A stretch of DNA of 12,969 nucleotides from Patescibacteria group bacterium (GTDB taxonomy: Bacteria > Patescibacteriota > Minisyncoccia > Phycocordibacterales > UBA9973): positions 1-12,969 of the forward strand of contig JAHJBA010000022.1 of NCBI GenBank assembly GCA_018813625.1. The letters run 5' to 3'. A program made the translations under genes and the position numbers. Below are positions 5,903 to 12,969 of the stretch, piece by piece. The stretch's first letter is position 1, and every line of letters begins with the position of its first letter. The notes beneath the pieces were generated by a model. That model made no database searches and was not told the DNA's origin. It was given only the letters and a program-made list of their open reading frames with translations.

Positions 5903-8872
5903 ATGAAAAATTACAACCATAAAAAAATCGAATTAAAATGGCAAAAAGAGTGGGAGAAGAAAAAAACTTACCAAGCGAGAGATAAGTCAAAAAACAAAAA
6001 ATTCTATTCCCTAATCGAATTTCCATATCCATCTGGAGATGGGCTTCATGTTGGACACATAAGGAGCAATACCGCTATGGATATTATTTCTAGAAAACGC
6101 AGAATGGAAGGTTATAATGTTTTATATCCAATTGGGTGGGATGCCTTTGGTTTACCGACAGAAAATTATGCTATTAAAACAGGCAAGCAACCTAAGGTTA
6201 TCACAAAGAAAAATTCAGATACTTTCAGGAGACAATTAAAAGAAATTGGTTTTTCCTTTGATTGGTCACGGGAAGTTAATACAACAGATCCAGAATATTA
6301 TAAATGGACACAATGGATATTCTTACAATTTTTCAAAAAGGGCTTAGCTTATAAGGCGGAGATACCTATTAACTGGTGTCCAAGATGTAAAATCGGTTTG
6401 GCGAATGAAGAAGTGATAGATGGAAAGTGTGAAAGATGTGGAGAACAGACAGAAAGAAGATTGAAAAAGCAATGGATGCTTGGTATTACAAAATATGCGG
6501 AAAGGTTAGATAAGGACTTAGATCTGGTTGATTATCCGGAACGAGTAAAATTATCACAAAGAAATTGGATAGGGAAGTCGGAAGGAAGTGAGATTGAATT
6601 TTTTATTAAAGCCTCCAAACATGTAGGTCCGGCTGTTTCCGTGAAAGTTTTTACCACTCGAGCTGATACTTTGTTTGGCGTGACTTATGTCGTGCTGGCG
6701 CCCGAGCATCCGCTTGTAAGCAAATTATTGGAAAAAACTCAAAATAAAAATGAAGTTCTAAAATATATAGAAGAAGCTAGAAAAAAATCGGAACTTGAAA
6801 GAACTGCCGAGAACAAGGAAAAAACAGGAGTAGAGTTAAAGGGAATAAAAGCAATTAACCCGGCCTATGGCGGGGCGAGTCCTGCAGGTAATGAGGTTCA
6901 CCCTGCAGAAGGCGGGGAGGTTTCTGTTTGGATTGCCGATTATGTGCTTGCTCACTACGGAACAGGGGCGGTGATGGCAGTACCAGCTCACGATGAAAGG
7001 GATTTTGAATTCGCTCAAAAATACAATTTACCGATTAAAAATGTAATTGTGCCATTTGTTAATCTTGATTCTGGTGAATTTGGATTTCGTCCAGAGTTGC
7101 CAACCGTAAAAAGAGAATGCATTCATGCCATTGTAAAACACTGGGAGAAAGATGAATATCTTTGTCTTTCTTCGATAAAACATGGATGGAAAACTTTCGT
7201 TATAGGGGGGATTGAAAACGATGAAGATCCCATAGAAGCAGCCAGAAGGGAAATAATAGAAGAGACTGGATTTACAGATTTTAAACTTATTAAACCGCTT
7301 GGAGATGTCATTTTTGCTCGTCATTTTGCTCCTCACAAAAATGAAAATCGTTTTGCTTCTCTTCTTGGTTTTTATTTTGAACTACAAAGCGATAAGTCAA
7401 TTTCAATAGCTGATCATGAATCTTCTAATCAGGAAATTCTGTGGGTAAAGAGAGAAGATATACCTGACACATTAAAACCAAAAATAACAGATTGGGTATT
7501 TTGGCAAAGATTGTTTCCCGGAGAATCTGCATGTTTTGAAGATGATGGAATTTTAATTAATTCTGGAAAATTTAATCAGTTGAGCTCTCAGGATGCTAGG
7601 AATGAAATCACTAAATTTGTTGATGGGAAAATAGTTACAAAATTTAAATTACGAGACTGGGTTTTTTCGAGACAAAGATATTGGGGTGAGCCAATCCCAA
7701 TTGTTGAATGTGAAAAGTGTGGCACGGTGTCTTTACCTGAAAAAGAATTGCCTCTTAAATTACCAGAGGTCAAAAATTATAAATTGACGGAAACAGGAGA
7801 GAGCCCTCTTGCTAACATTCCAAAATGGGTGAATACAAAATGTCCAAAATGTAAAGGTCCGGCAAAAAGGGAAACTGATACGATGCCAAATTGGGCGGGG
7901 AGTTCTTGGTACTACTTGCGATATTGTGATCCGAAAAATAAAAAAGTTTTTGCTGAAAAGAAAAAACTAAAGTATTGGACGCCAGTAGATTGGTACAATG
8001 GAGGAATGGAACATACGACACTGCATCTACTTTACTCTAGATTTTGGCATAAGTTTTTATATGATTTAAAACTTGTGCCGACTGTGGAGCCGTACAAAAA
8101 GAGAACTTCTCATGGAATGATTTTAGGCGAGGGGGGAGTGAAAATGTCAAAGTCGCTTGGCAATGTGATAAATCCTGATAACATCGTAAGAACTTACGGC
8201 GCGGACACTTTGCGTGTTTATGAAATGTTTTTAGGTCCATTTGAAGACTCTGTGGCATGGAGTACAGAAAGTATAATAGGCCCAAGAAGATTTATAGAAA
8301 AAGTTTGGAGAATAGGAAATAAGATTTCAGAGAGCCAGAAGGATTTTTCAGGTCCTCGGTTCTCCTCGCGCAAAGCGCTCGGCCAGACCATTCAAAATCC
8401 TTCTGGCTCTCTTTCATTTAAAAAATTACTTCATAAAACAATTAAAAAAGTAGGGGAAGACATAGAGACAATGCGTTTTAATACGGCTGTCTCTGCAATG
8501 ATGATTTTGACCACAGAAATGGAAAAGTCAGAAAATATAGATCCAAAAGATTTTAAAAAGTTTTTGCAAATTCTTGCCCCATTTGCTCCTCATATTTCAG
8601 AAGAAATCTGGAATCTTCTTGGAGAAAAAAAATCTATAAATCTTTCAAAATGGCCCAAGTGGGATGAAAAACTAATTAAAGATGAAGAAATAAAAATCGT
8701 AGTGCAGATAAATGGTAAAGTAAGGGATGAAATTTTAATAAAAGTGAATGAGGACGAAGAAGATATAAAGAAAAAAGCCATAGAGAGTCAAGCGATACGA
8801 AGATTTATCCAAAACAGGGAAATAAAAAGAATTATTTACGTTAAAAATAGGCTTATTAATGTTGTTGTTTAG
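5903..8872 (+). CDS. leuS: Leucyl-tRNA synthetase with Nudix domain in the editing domain
   Basis: LeuRS charges tRNA-Leu with leucine. Class I motifs are HVGH (residues 49-52) and KMSKS (747-751). Zinc ligands C159, C162, C176 and C179 are present, with a second Cys pair set around 615-680. The CP1 editing domain has TTRADT (251-256; the family usually has Pro where A254 lies) and VPAHDERD (360-367), with D367 matching the editing aspartate of E. coli LeuRS. At 989 residues it is about 150-180 longer than usual. Residues about 381-540 are a Nudix domain, 319-340 a GC-rich insertion, and 810-838 a palindromic insertion. Without these the length is ordinary. The frame is unbroken and the C-terminal domain is complete. 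There is no clear Shine-Dalgarno. The N-terminus (MKNYNHKKIELKWQKEWE) supports this ATG. Confidence 0.97.
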   Translation: MKNYNHKKIELKWQKEWEKKKTYQARDKSKNKKFYSLIEFPYPSGDGLHVGHIRSNTAMDIISRKRRMEGYNVLYPIGWDAFGLPTENYAIKTGKQPKVITKKNSDTFRRQLKEIGFSFDWSREVNTTDPEYYKWTQWIFLQFFKKGLAYKAEIPINWCPRCKIGLANEEVIDGKCERCGEQTERRLKKQWMLGITKYAERLDKDLDLVDYPERVKLSQRNWIGKSEGSEIEFFIKASKHVGPAVSVKVFTTRADTLFGVTYVVLAPEHPLVSKLLEKTQNKNEVLKYIEEARKKSELERTAENKEKTGVELKGIKAINPAYGGASPAGNEVHPAEGGEVSVWIADYVLAHYGTGAVMAVPAHDERDFEFAQKYNLPIKNVIVPFVNLDSGEFGFRPELPTVKRECIHAIVKHWEKDEYLCLSSIKHGWKTFVIGGIENDEDPIEAARREIIEETGFTDFKLIKPLGDVIFARHFAPHKNENRFASLLGFYFELQSDKSISIADHESSNQEILWVKREDIPDTLKPKITDWVFWQRLFPGESACFEDDGILINSGKFNQLSSQDARNEITKFVDGKIVTKFKLRDWVFSRQRYWGEPIPIVECEKCGTVSLPEKELPLKLPEVKNYKLTETGESPLANIPKWVNTKCPKCKGPAKRETDTMPNWAGSSWYYLRYCDPKNKKVFAEKKKLKYWTPVDWYNGGMEHTTLHLLYSRFWHKFLYDLKLVPTVEPYKKRTSHGMILGEGGVKMSKSLGNVINPDNIVRTYGADTLRVYEMFLGPFEDSVAWSTESIIGPRRFIEKVWRIGNKISESQKDFSGPRFSSRKALGQTIQNPSGSLSFKKLLHKTIKKVGEDIETMRFNTAVSAMMILTTEMEKSENIDPKDFKKFLQILAPFAPHISEEIWNLLGEKKSINLSKWPKWDEKLIKDEEIKIVVQINGKVRDEILIKVNEDEEDIKKKAIESQAIRRFIQNREIKRIIYVKNRLINVVV
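6856..6920. repeat. GC-rich palindromic element in leuS (first copy)
   Basis: Between the LeuRS segments INPA and VSVWIADYVL, where LeuRS normally has only a few residues, lies a GC-rich run encoding YGGASPAG...PAEGG. GGCC-TAT-GGCGGGG forms an imperfect hairpin (6859-6875). CTGCAGG at 6882-6888 pairs with CCTGCAG at 6902-6908. The 6863-6879 core is nearly identical to 3497-3513 in ychF and is translated in the same frame. The exact boundaries are estimated. Confidence 0.65.
7043..7522 (+). other. Nudix hydrolase domain embedded in leuS
   Basis: Residues about 381-540 of LeuRS sit between the editing-domain segment KYNLPIKNVI and the resuming LeuRS text EDDGILINSGKFNQL. Residues 435-457 match the Nudix consensus GX5EX7REUXEEXGU at every fixed position: G435, E441, R449, E450, E453, E454, G456, with F457 hydrophobic. 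Catalytic metal ligands (E450, E453, E454) are therefore intact, so hydrolase activity is plausible. The substrate is unknown. Ap4A or another nucleotide by-product of the synthetase is an attractive guess. The domain is in frame with no disruption, and its base composition resembles that of its host gene. Confidence 0.92.
8329..8412. repeat. 84-bp element with perfect 19-bp terminal inverted repeats in leuS
   Basis: The left arm at 8329-8347 and right arm at 8394-8412 are exact reverse complements over 19 bp. The 46-bp middle is GC-rich and includes a small GCGC-AAA-GCGC hairpin at 8368-8378. TTC lies on both sides (8326-8328 and 8413-8415), possibly a 3-bp target duplication, though a chance match is easy at that length. 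The element is exactly 28 codons, so it keeps the frame. It adds a segment (around GPRFSSRKALGQT) between the catalytic core and the anticodon-binding domain that LeuRS normally lacks. Confidence 0.85.
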
Positions 8873-8889
8873 TTTTTTTATAGTATAAT
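8862..8889 (+). promoter_or_regulatory. Candidate promoter for the envelope gene pair
   Basis: TTGTTG at 8862-8867 and TATAAT at 8884-8889 are separated by 16 bp. The -35 lies in the last codons of leuS. The predicted start near 8896 leaves a leader of about 47 nt before the ATG at 8943, with no clear Shine-Dalgarno. There is no hairpin terminator between leuS and this promoter, only a T-rich run after the stop. Confidence 0.55.
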
Positions 8890-8942
8890 AGTGGAATTAT
8901 AGGTGTCGCCGTGTTTTTATTAGCTTTTTTAAATAACAATTT

Positions 8943-10994
8943 ATGTTATCAAATATTTTAGACAGAATCTCTTTTTGGTCACTTTTTTCAGTAATTGTTT
9001 TGTTACCAGTTTTTTTCTTGCCTTTTACGAAGATTCCAACAGAAAATTCAAAAGGATTGCTTTTGATAGTAGGCTTAGCAATTTCGATTATCTTTTGGAC
9101 TGCTGCTCGTTTTTCTGATGGAAAAATTATTTTGCCAAAATCTTGGCTTTTAGTTGCTGGCTTGGGAATTATTTTATCTTCTCTTCTTTCTGCATTTTTT
9201 TCTTCTGCTCCTCAATTTTCATTTTTTGGAATAATGTTTGATACAGGCACTTTTTATTTTTTGCTTGCTGCTTTTCTTTTGATGGCTATGTCGTCCATTG
9301 TTTTCAAGGATGCACAGAAAGCAAAAATTGTTTTAAAAGGCATAATAATTTCTTCTGCTGTTTTATTTGTGTTTCAAATTTTTCATATATTTATGCCGAC
9401 GATATCATCGTTGGGTCTTTTGGCAGGAAAGATTGATAATCTTTTGGGCTCTTGGAATGCGCTTGGCATTTTTGCTGGATTTTCTGTTGTAGTTTCTCTT
9501 TTTGTTTTTGTTTTTTTCACAATTTCAAAAAGGGAAAAAATGTTTTTGGGCATTTTAACGATTCTTTCTGTTGTTTTAATTGCCATAGTTAATTTATCTC
9601 TTGTGTGGTGGATGTTAGGATTTTTCGCTTTATTTATCTTTGTTTATAAAATTTCTTTGAATGCAAAACAAGCGGAAGAAAGTAAAAGAGTTTTTCCTAT
9701 TTTACCCTTTTCTGTCATTATGATTTCTCTTTTATTTATTATGTTGGGGCAATTTATTGGTGGATTTTTACCAAATCGTTTAGGTGTTTCTAATTTTGAA
9801 ATTAGGCCATCTTTCTCTTCTACAATGTCTGTTGCAAAGGATGCCCTAGCGAAGAATCCAATTTTAGGATTAGGCCCAAATAGATTTTCAGAGGCGTGGG
9901 ATATGCATAAACCGCTCGTCATTAATTCTACTAACTTTTGGGATACTTCTTTTAACTTTGGTTCAGGTTTTCTTCCAACTTTTGTAGTTACAAACGGATC
10001 TTTGGGGCTGTTAGCTTGGGTTATATTTTTTGCGGTAGTTCTTATTGTAGGGCTTAGATCTCTTTTTGTTACCAAGAAAAAGAATGTATTAAACACAAAA
10101 GCAAATTTATTTTTTGTGGCATCTATCTATTTATTTGTCTCATCTTTTGTTTATCCCGTAGGGGCAACTCTATTTCTTTTGGCTTTTGCATTTTTGGGGA
10201 TATTTATCGGTCTTTATTGTGCTAGTAAATCAAAAGGGGAAATATCTCTTTCTTTATTAGATGACCCGCGCAAGAGCTTTTTCTCCATACTTCTTCTTGT
10301 TGCTGTCATGATAATAACTGTTTCTGCTGGGTTTAAATATGCACAGCGTTTTGCCTCAACTTTTTATTTTCAGAAGGTATTTTCTGCTGAAACTATACCG
10401 GATGCAGAGTTGTTCATAAGCAAGGCTGTTGCTTTACATCCCAATGATTTATATTTTCGGACTTATTCTGAAGTATATATGGCTAAAATGAATTCTTTAA
10501 TTGCTAAAGGTTCATCAATTACTGATTCAGAAAAGATTGAATTGCAGATGAGTTTTGATCAAGCTGTAAGAGGATCTCAAAGTGCGATAGCCTATAATTC
10601 TAAAAATTATTTAAATTTTAAAATGCTTGGTTTGATATATGATGTTGTAGGTATGTTTGGTGCTGAAGGAGCTTATAATAATGCTATAGAGGCTTACAAG
10701 AGTGCTTCAGAGCTTAATCCTGTAAATCCCGGACTGAAGATAAATTTGGCCAAATCTTCTTTCTCTGCTGGTAAAATACAAGAAGCGAAAGATTATGCAA
10801 AGCAAGCTCTTTCATTAAAAGGAGATTATGTAGATGCACTAATCATTCTTTCTCAGATATCAAAAATTGAAGGAAAAAATACAGATGCGCTTTCCTACGC
10901 GGAAGCTGCGCTTTATGTTTTTCCACAGGATCAAGGGTTGGCTCAATATGTTGATGCTTTGAAGAATAATTCTAAGGAAGTTGAAAATAACTAG
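8943..10994 (+). CDS. Wzy/O-antigen-ligase-like membrane protein with C-terminal TPR domain
   Basis: This is a 683-residue polytopic membrane protein, probably a glycan polymerase or ligase acting on lipid-linked sugars at the outer face of the membrane. About 11-12 hydrophobic helices are visible, roughly at residues 11-29, 36-53, 66-86, 103-120, 129-151, 170-194, 200-236 (two), 250-275, 347-371, 387-427 (one or two) and 445-465. Between the helices at 250-275 and 347-371 lies a large loop with NPILGLGPNRFSEAW (305-319), the kind of segment found in Wzy_C/ligase proteins. Residues about 480-675 are soluble and helical, with TPR-like units near 540-670 (ASELNPVNPGLKINLAK, then ALSLKGDYVDALIILSQ). 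The next gene, murJ, follows after 9 nt, which supports an envelope role. The substrate, or whether it ligates sugar to protein or lipid, is unknown. Confidence 0.78.
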   Translation: MLSNILDRISFWSLFSVIVLLPVFFLPFTKIPTENSKGLLLIVGLAISIIFWTAARFSDGKIILPKSWLLVAGLGIILSSLLSAFFSSAPQFSFFGIMFDTGTFYFLLAAFLLMAMSSIVFKDAQKAKIVLKGIIISSAVLFVFQIFHIFMPTISSLGLLAGKIDNLLGSWNALGIFAGFSVVVSLFVFVFFTISKREKMFLGILTILSVVLIAIVNLSLVWWMLGFFALFIFVYKISLNAKQAEESKRVFPILPFSVIMISLLFIMLGQFIGGFLPNRLGVSNFEIRPSFSSTMSVAKDALAKNPILGLGPNRFSEAWDMHKPLVINSTNFWDTSFNFGSGFLPTFVVTNGSLGLLAWVIFFAVVLIVGLRSLFVTKKKNVLNTKANLFFVASIYLFVSSFVYPVGATLFLLAFAFLGIFIGLYCASKSKGEISLSLLDDPRKSFFSILLLVAVMIITVSAGFKYAQRFASTFYFQKVFSAETIPDAELFISKAVALHPNDLYFRTYSEVYMAKMNSLIAKGSSITDSEKIELQMSFDQAVRGSQSAIAYNSKNYLNFKMLGLIYDVVGMFGAEGAYNNAIEAYKSASELNPVNPGLKINLAKSSFSAGKIQEAKDYAKQALSLKGDYVDALIILSQISKIEGKNTDALSYAEAALYVFPQDQGLAQYVDALKNNSKEVENN

Positions 10995-10997
10995 AGG
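10993..10997 (+). promoter_or_regulatory. Shine-Dalgarno of murJ
   Basis: AGAGG overlaps the TAG stop of the preceding gene and lies 6 nt before the murJ ATG at 11004. Termination and re-initiation are therefore probably coupled. Confidence 0.65.
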
Positions 10998-11003
10998 TAA
11001 AAA

Positions 11004-12683
11004 ATGAATAAGATTCTGAGATTATTAGGCAAAGAATTCGGAAATATAAATCAAGCAGCTTTGCTTCTTGGGTCTTTTGCGTTATTATCTCAGATTTTGG
11101 GCTTGTTTCGCGATCGCTCTCTGGCTCATTTTATAGGGCCTTCCCAATCTCTTGATGCATATTATGCGGCCTTTAGGATACCAGATCTTATATTTATCTC
11201 AATCGCTTCTCTTGCCTCTATCACTGTTCTCATTCCTTTTGTTGTTGAAAAAATGTCTGGAGATGGGGTTACTCAAGAGGCTAGAAAATTTTTAAATGAT
11301 GTTTTTACCGTATTTTTTACAGTAATGGCTGTTGTTTCTATTATTGCATTCTTTCTTATGCCACATGTTGTATCGTTTGTAACTCCGGGATTTTCTCCAG
11401 TATTACAGATGAAGGTGGTTGAGCTGTCGCGCATAATGCTTTTATCACCGATTCTTTTAGGACTTTCAAATTTGTTTGGAACTATTACTCAAATTTTTCG
11501 TAAATTTTTTATTTACGCATTAAGTCCTGTTTTTTATAACTTAGGTATAATCATAGGTGTTTTGTTTTTATATCCGGTTTTTGGTATTCATGGCGTGGCC
11601 ATGGGTGTTGTTCTCGGCGCTCTTATGCATTTTTTGATTCAAGTTTTTGCATCCTATGGTTGTGGGTTTAAGCCGAGGTTCTCATTTTCAATCAATTTTA
11701 AAGATATTAGAAAAGCAGTATTGATTTCTTTACCAAGGACATTGGGTCTTTCTTTCAATAATATAGCTCTGATAGTCATAATATCCTTTGCCTCTTTTTT
11801 AAAAGGAGGATCAATTTCCATTTTTAATTTTTCCCTTAACCTTCAATCTGTTCCTTTAGGCATAATAGGACTTTCCTATGCGGTAGCTGCATTTCCCACT
11901 CTCACTAAATCATTTTCTTCTGGTAAAATAGATGATTTTAAAAATCATCTAAAATCAGCCGCTAGGCAAATAATATTTTGGTCATTACCCATAACTTTTC
12001 TTTTTATAGTTTTAAGAGCTCAAATTGTTCGTGTTATTCTAGGATCCAGACTGTTTTCTTGGGAAAATACTCGCCTCGTTGCTGCCTCTCTTGCTGTTTT
12101 TTCAATTTCTATTGTTGCTCAGGGACTTATCGCTCTTTTTGCTCGAGCATACTACGCCGGTGGGAATACCCGTAGGCCACTTTTGATAAACTTTGTTTCT
12201 TCTCTTTCTATTATTTTGTTTTCCTACTTATTTTTATTTATTTTTAAGCACAATTCTTTTTTTCAATATTTTATAGAATCTTTATTTAAAGTATCTGATA
12301 TATCAGGCACGGAGGTTTTAATGCTTCCTTTGGCATATTCCCTTGGCACCATAATAAATGTTGTTCTTTTATGGTCTTTTATAAAAAGAGATTTTATCAA
12401 AAAGGAGCATTTTATTTTAAAAACATTTTTTCAAAGTCTAGGAGCTTCATTTTTTATAGGGATAGTTTCTTATCTTGGTTTGTATATTTTTTCGCCTATT
12501 TTTGGCACCAACACTTTCTTGGGAGTGTTTTTACAAGGACTTATTTCTGGAATTCTAGGAATTTCTGCAGGTATCTTTGTTCTATACCTTCTCAAGAATG
12601 AAGAATTAAAAGATCTCTCGAAAACCCTTAAAACTAAATTTTGGCGTACAAAAGTCATTGCGCCATCCCAAGAAGGACTTTAG
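11004..12683 (+). CDS. murJ: Lipid II flippase MurJ
   Basis: MurJ moves lipid II, the peptidoglycan precursor, across the cytoplasmic membrane. The protein has 559 residues and about 14 hydrophobic helices. This matches the MOP-superfamily MurJ fold (E. coli MurJ is 511 residues). The N-terminal signature is clear: GLFRDRSLAHFIG at 33-45 and LDAYYAAFRIPDLIF at 50-64, with the conserved Arg and Asp residues of the family. A later internal segment with PLGIIGLSYAVAAFPTL is also characteristic. The short C-terminal tail after the last helix is basic. The gene follows the Wzy-like gene by 9 nt, suggesting joint expression of cell-wall precursor export and a surface glycan enzyme. Confidence 0.94.
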   Translation: MNKILRLLGKEFGNINQAALLLGSFALLSQILGLFRDRSLAHFIGPSQSLDAYYAAFRIPDLIFISIASLASITVLIPFVVEKMSGDGVTQEARKFLNDVFTVFFTVMAVVSIIAFFLMPHVVSFVTPGFSPVLQMKVVELSRIMLLSPILLGLSNLFGTITQIFRKFFIYALSPVFYNLGIIIGVLFLYPVFGIHGVAMGVVLGALMHFLIQVFASYGCGFKPRFSFSINFKDIRKAVLISLPRTLGLSFNNIALIVIISFASFLKGGSISIFNFSLNLQSVPLGIIGLSYAVAAFPTLTKSFSSGKIDDFKNHLKSAARQIIFWSLPITFLFIVLRAQIVRVILGSRLFSWENTRLVAASLAVFSISIVAQGLIALFARAYYAGGNTRRPLLINFVSSLSIILFSYLFLFIFKHNSFFQYFIESLFKVSDISGTEVLMLPLAYSLGTIINVVLLWSFIKRDFIKKEHFILKTFFQSLGASFFIGIVSYLGLYIFSPIFGTNTFLGVFLQGLISGILGISAGIFVLYLLKNEELKDLSKTLKTKFWRTKVIAPSQEGL

Positions 12684-12696
12684 TATTTTATGTCAC

Positions 12697-12716
12697 TGTA
12701 ATTTTTACATTTTTTT
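12697..12716 (+). terminator. Weak hairpin plus T-run after murJ
   Basis: TGTAA at 12697-12701 can pair with TTACA at 12705-12709 across a TTT loop, followed by seven T residues. The stem is only 5 bp, mostly A-T, so it is at best a weak intrinsic terminator and may be chance in AT-rich spacer DNA. Confidence 0.25.
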
Positions 12717-12724
12717 GATAAGAT
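12716..12724 (+). promoter_or_regulatory. Candidate extended -10 promoter for lepA
   Basis: TGATAAGAT is a TGn extension plus TAAGAT. Only 6 nt separate it from the ATG at 12731, so transcription would begin at or next to the start codon. No -35 at a normal distance is evident, and there is no Shine-Dalgarno. Confidence 0.4.
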
Positions 12725-12730
12725 ACTTCT

Positions 12731-12969
12731 ATGGATTTAAAACATATTCGAAATTTTAGTATCATAGCCCATATAGATCATGGTAAAAGCACTTTGGCTG
12801 ACAGGATGCTTGAAATAACGAACACAATAGAAAAGCGTAAAATGCGCGAACAAGTATTAGATTCTATGGAGCTAGAAAGAGAGAGGGGGATAACCATTAA
12901 AATGCAACCTGTGCGTATGACTTACGGGGAGTATATACTCAACCTCATAGATACTCCCGGTCATGTCGA
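12731..12969 (+). CDS. lepA: Elongation factor 4 (LepA), 3' partial
   Basis: LepA is a translational GTPase that acts on the ribosome. Only the first 79 residues are inside the window; the frame is open to the right edge. Seen are G1 AHIDHGKS (residues 13-20), the switch I region with SMELERERGITIKMQ (45-59) and G3 DTPGH (74-78). The MELERERGITIK wording followed by the VRMTY...LNLIDTPGHV spacing fits LepA better than EF-G or TypA/BipA. The ATG at 12731 gives the usual short N-terminus (MDLKHIRNFSIIAHIDHG). Confidence 0.95.
   Translation, partial: MDLKHIRNFSIIAHIDHGKSTLADRMLEITNTIEKRKMREQVLDSMELERERGITIKMQPVRMTYGEYILNLIDTPGHV

Noticed and set aside
5903..8872. LeuRS-Nudix fusion as a frameshift or assembly chimera of separate genes
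   Set aside because: One uninterrupted frame runs from the HIGH motif to the C-terminal domain, and LeuRS text resumes exactly where the editing domain requires it after the Nudix domain. A chimera would not restore this so cleanly.
8873..8942. Terminator after leuS
   Set aside because: A T-run follows the stop codon but no stem precedes it; the same stretch fits a promoter better.
11931..11949. Perfect 9-bp inverted repeat (GATGATTTT/AAAATCATC) in murJ
   Set aside because: The arms are separated by one base, it is AT-rich like its surroundings, and the encoded residues fit MurJ without an insertion; probably chance.
1..12969. Possible alternative genetic code with TGA recoded, since no gene here ends in TGA
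   Set aside because: All full-length genes read through at expected sizes with no in-frame TGA, so standard decoding explains them. Nine stops are too few to infer recoding.
1..12969. tRNA, rRNA, IS element or phage genes
   Set aside because: No tRNA-like cloverleaf, rRNA segment, transposase or integrase was recognised on either strand.

Overview
The window is AT-rich, densely packed with bacterial genes, and looks like a chromosome fragment from the Candidate Phyla Radiation (Patescibacteria), most likely a Parcubacteria-type lineage. This is an inference from several cues: low GC, very short or overlapping gene junctions, many genes without an obvious Shine-Dalgarno, histidine kinases of the HQLRTPL type, coiled-coil DUF1003-like proteins, and short GC-rich palindromic elements read in frame inside conserved genes. 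All genes end in TAA or TAG, and every gene reads through at normal length in the standard code.

Region 1 (1-5227, + strand) is a head-to-tail block. It holds a left-truncated membrane/HAMP/coiled-coil protein, a CHASE4-HAMP-PAS hybrid-free sensor histidine kinase, the YchF ATPase, a TsaC/Sua5-type threonylcarbamoyl-AMP synthase and an RlmI-like SAM-dependent methyltransferase. Gaps are 4 and 6 nt, followed by overlaps of about 29 nt and 1 nt, so one transcript probably carries signal sensing together with ribosome- and tRNA-related functions. No response regulator is encoded in the window.

Region 2 (5187-5902) holds a convergent gene for a small two-TM, DUF1003-like coiled-coil protein whose 3' end overlaps the methyltransferase by 41 bp. 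A short divergent promoter region with two opposed extended -10 boxes separates it from leuS.

Region 3 (5903-8872) is leucyl-tRNA synthetase, enlarged to 989 residues. A complete Nudix hydrolase domain lies inside its CP1 editing domain, and two palindromic insertions are read in frame. One insertion is an 84-bp element with perfect 19-bp terminal inverted repeats. The other shares a 17-nt core (15 identities), read in the same frame, with an element in ychF. These in-frame elements and the Nudix insertion are the main points of interest.

Region 4 (8943-12683) is a cell-envelope pair: a Wzy/O-antigen-ligase-like polytopic membrane protein with a C-terminal TPR-like domain, then MurJ lipid II flippase. 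Region 5 (12731 to the right edge) is the start of lepA (elongation factor 4), with an extended -10 box so close to its ATG that the mRNA may be leaderless.
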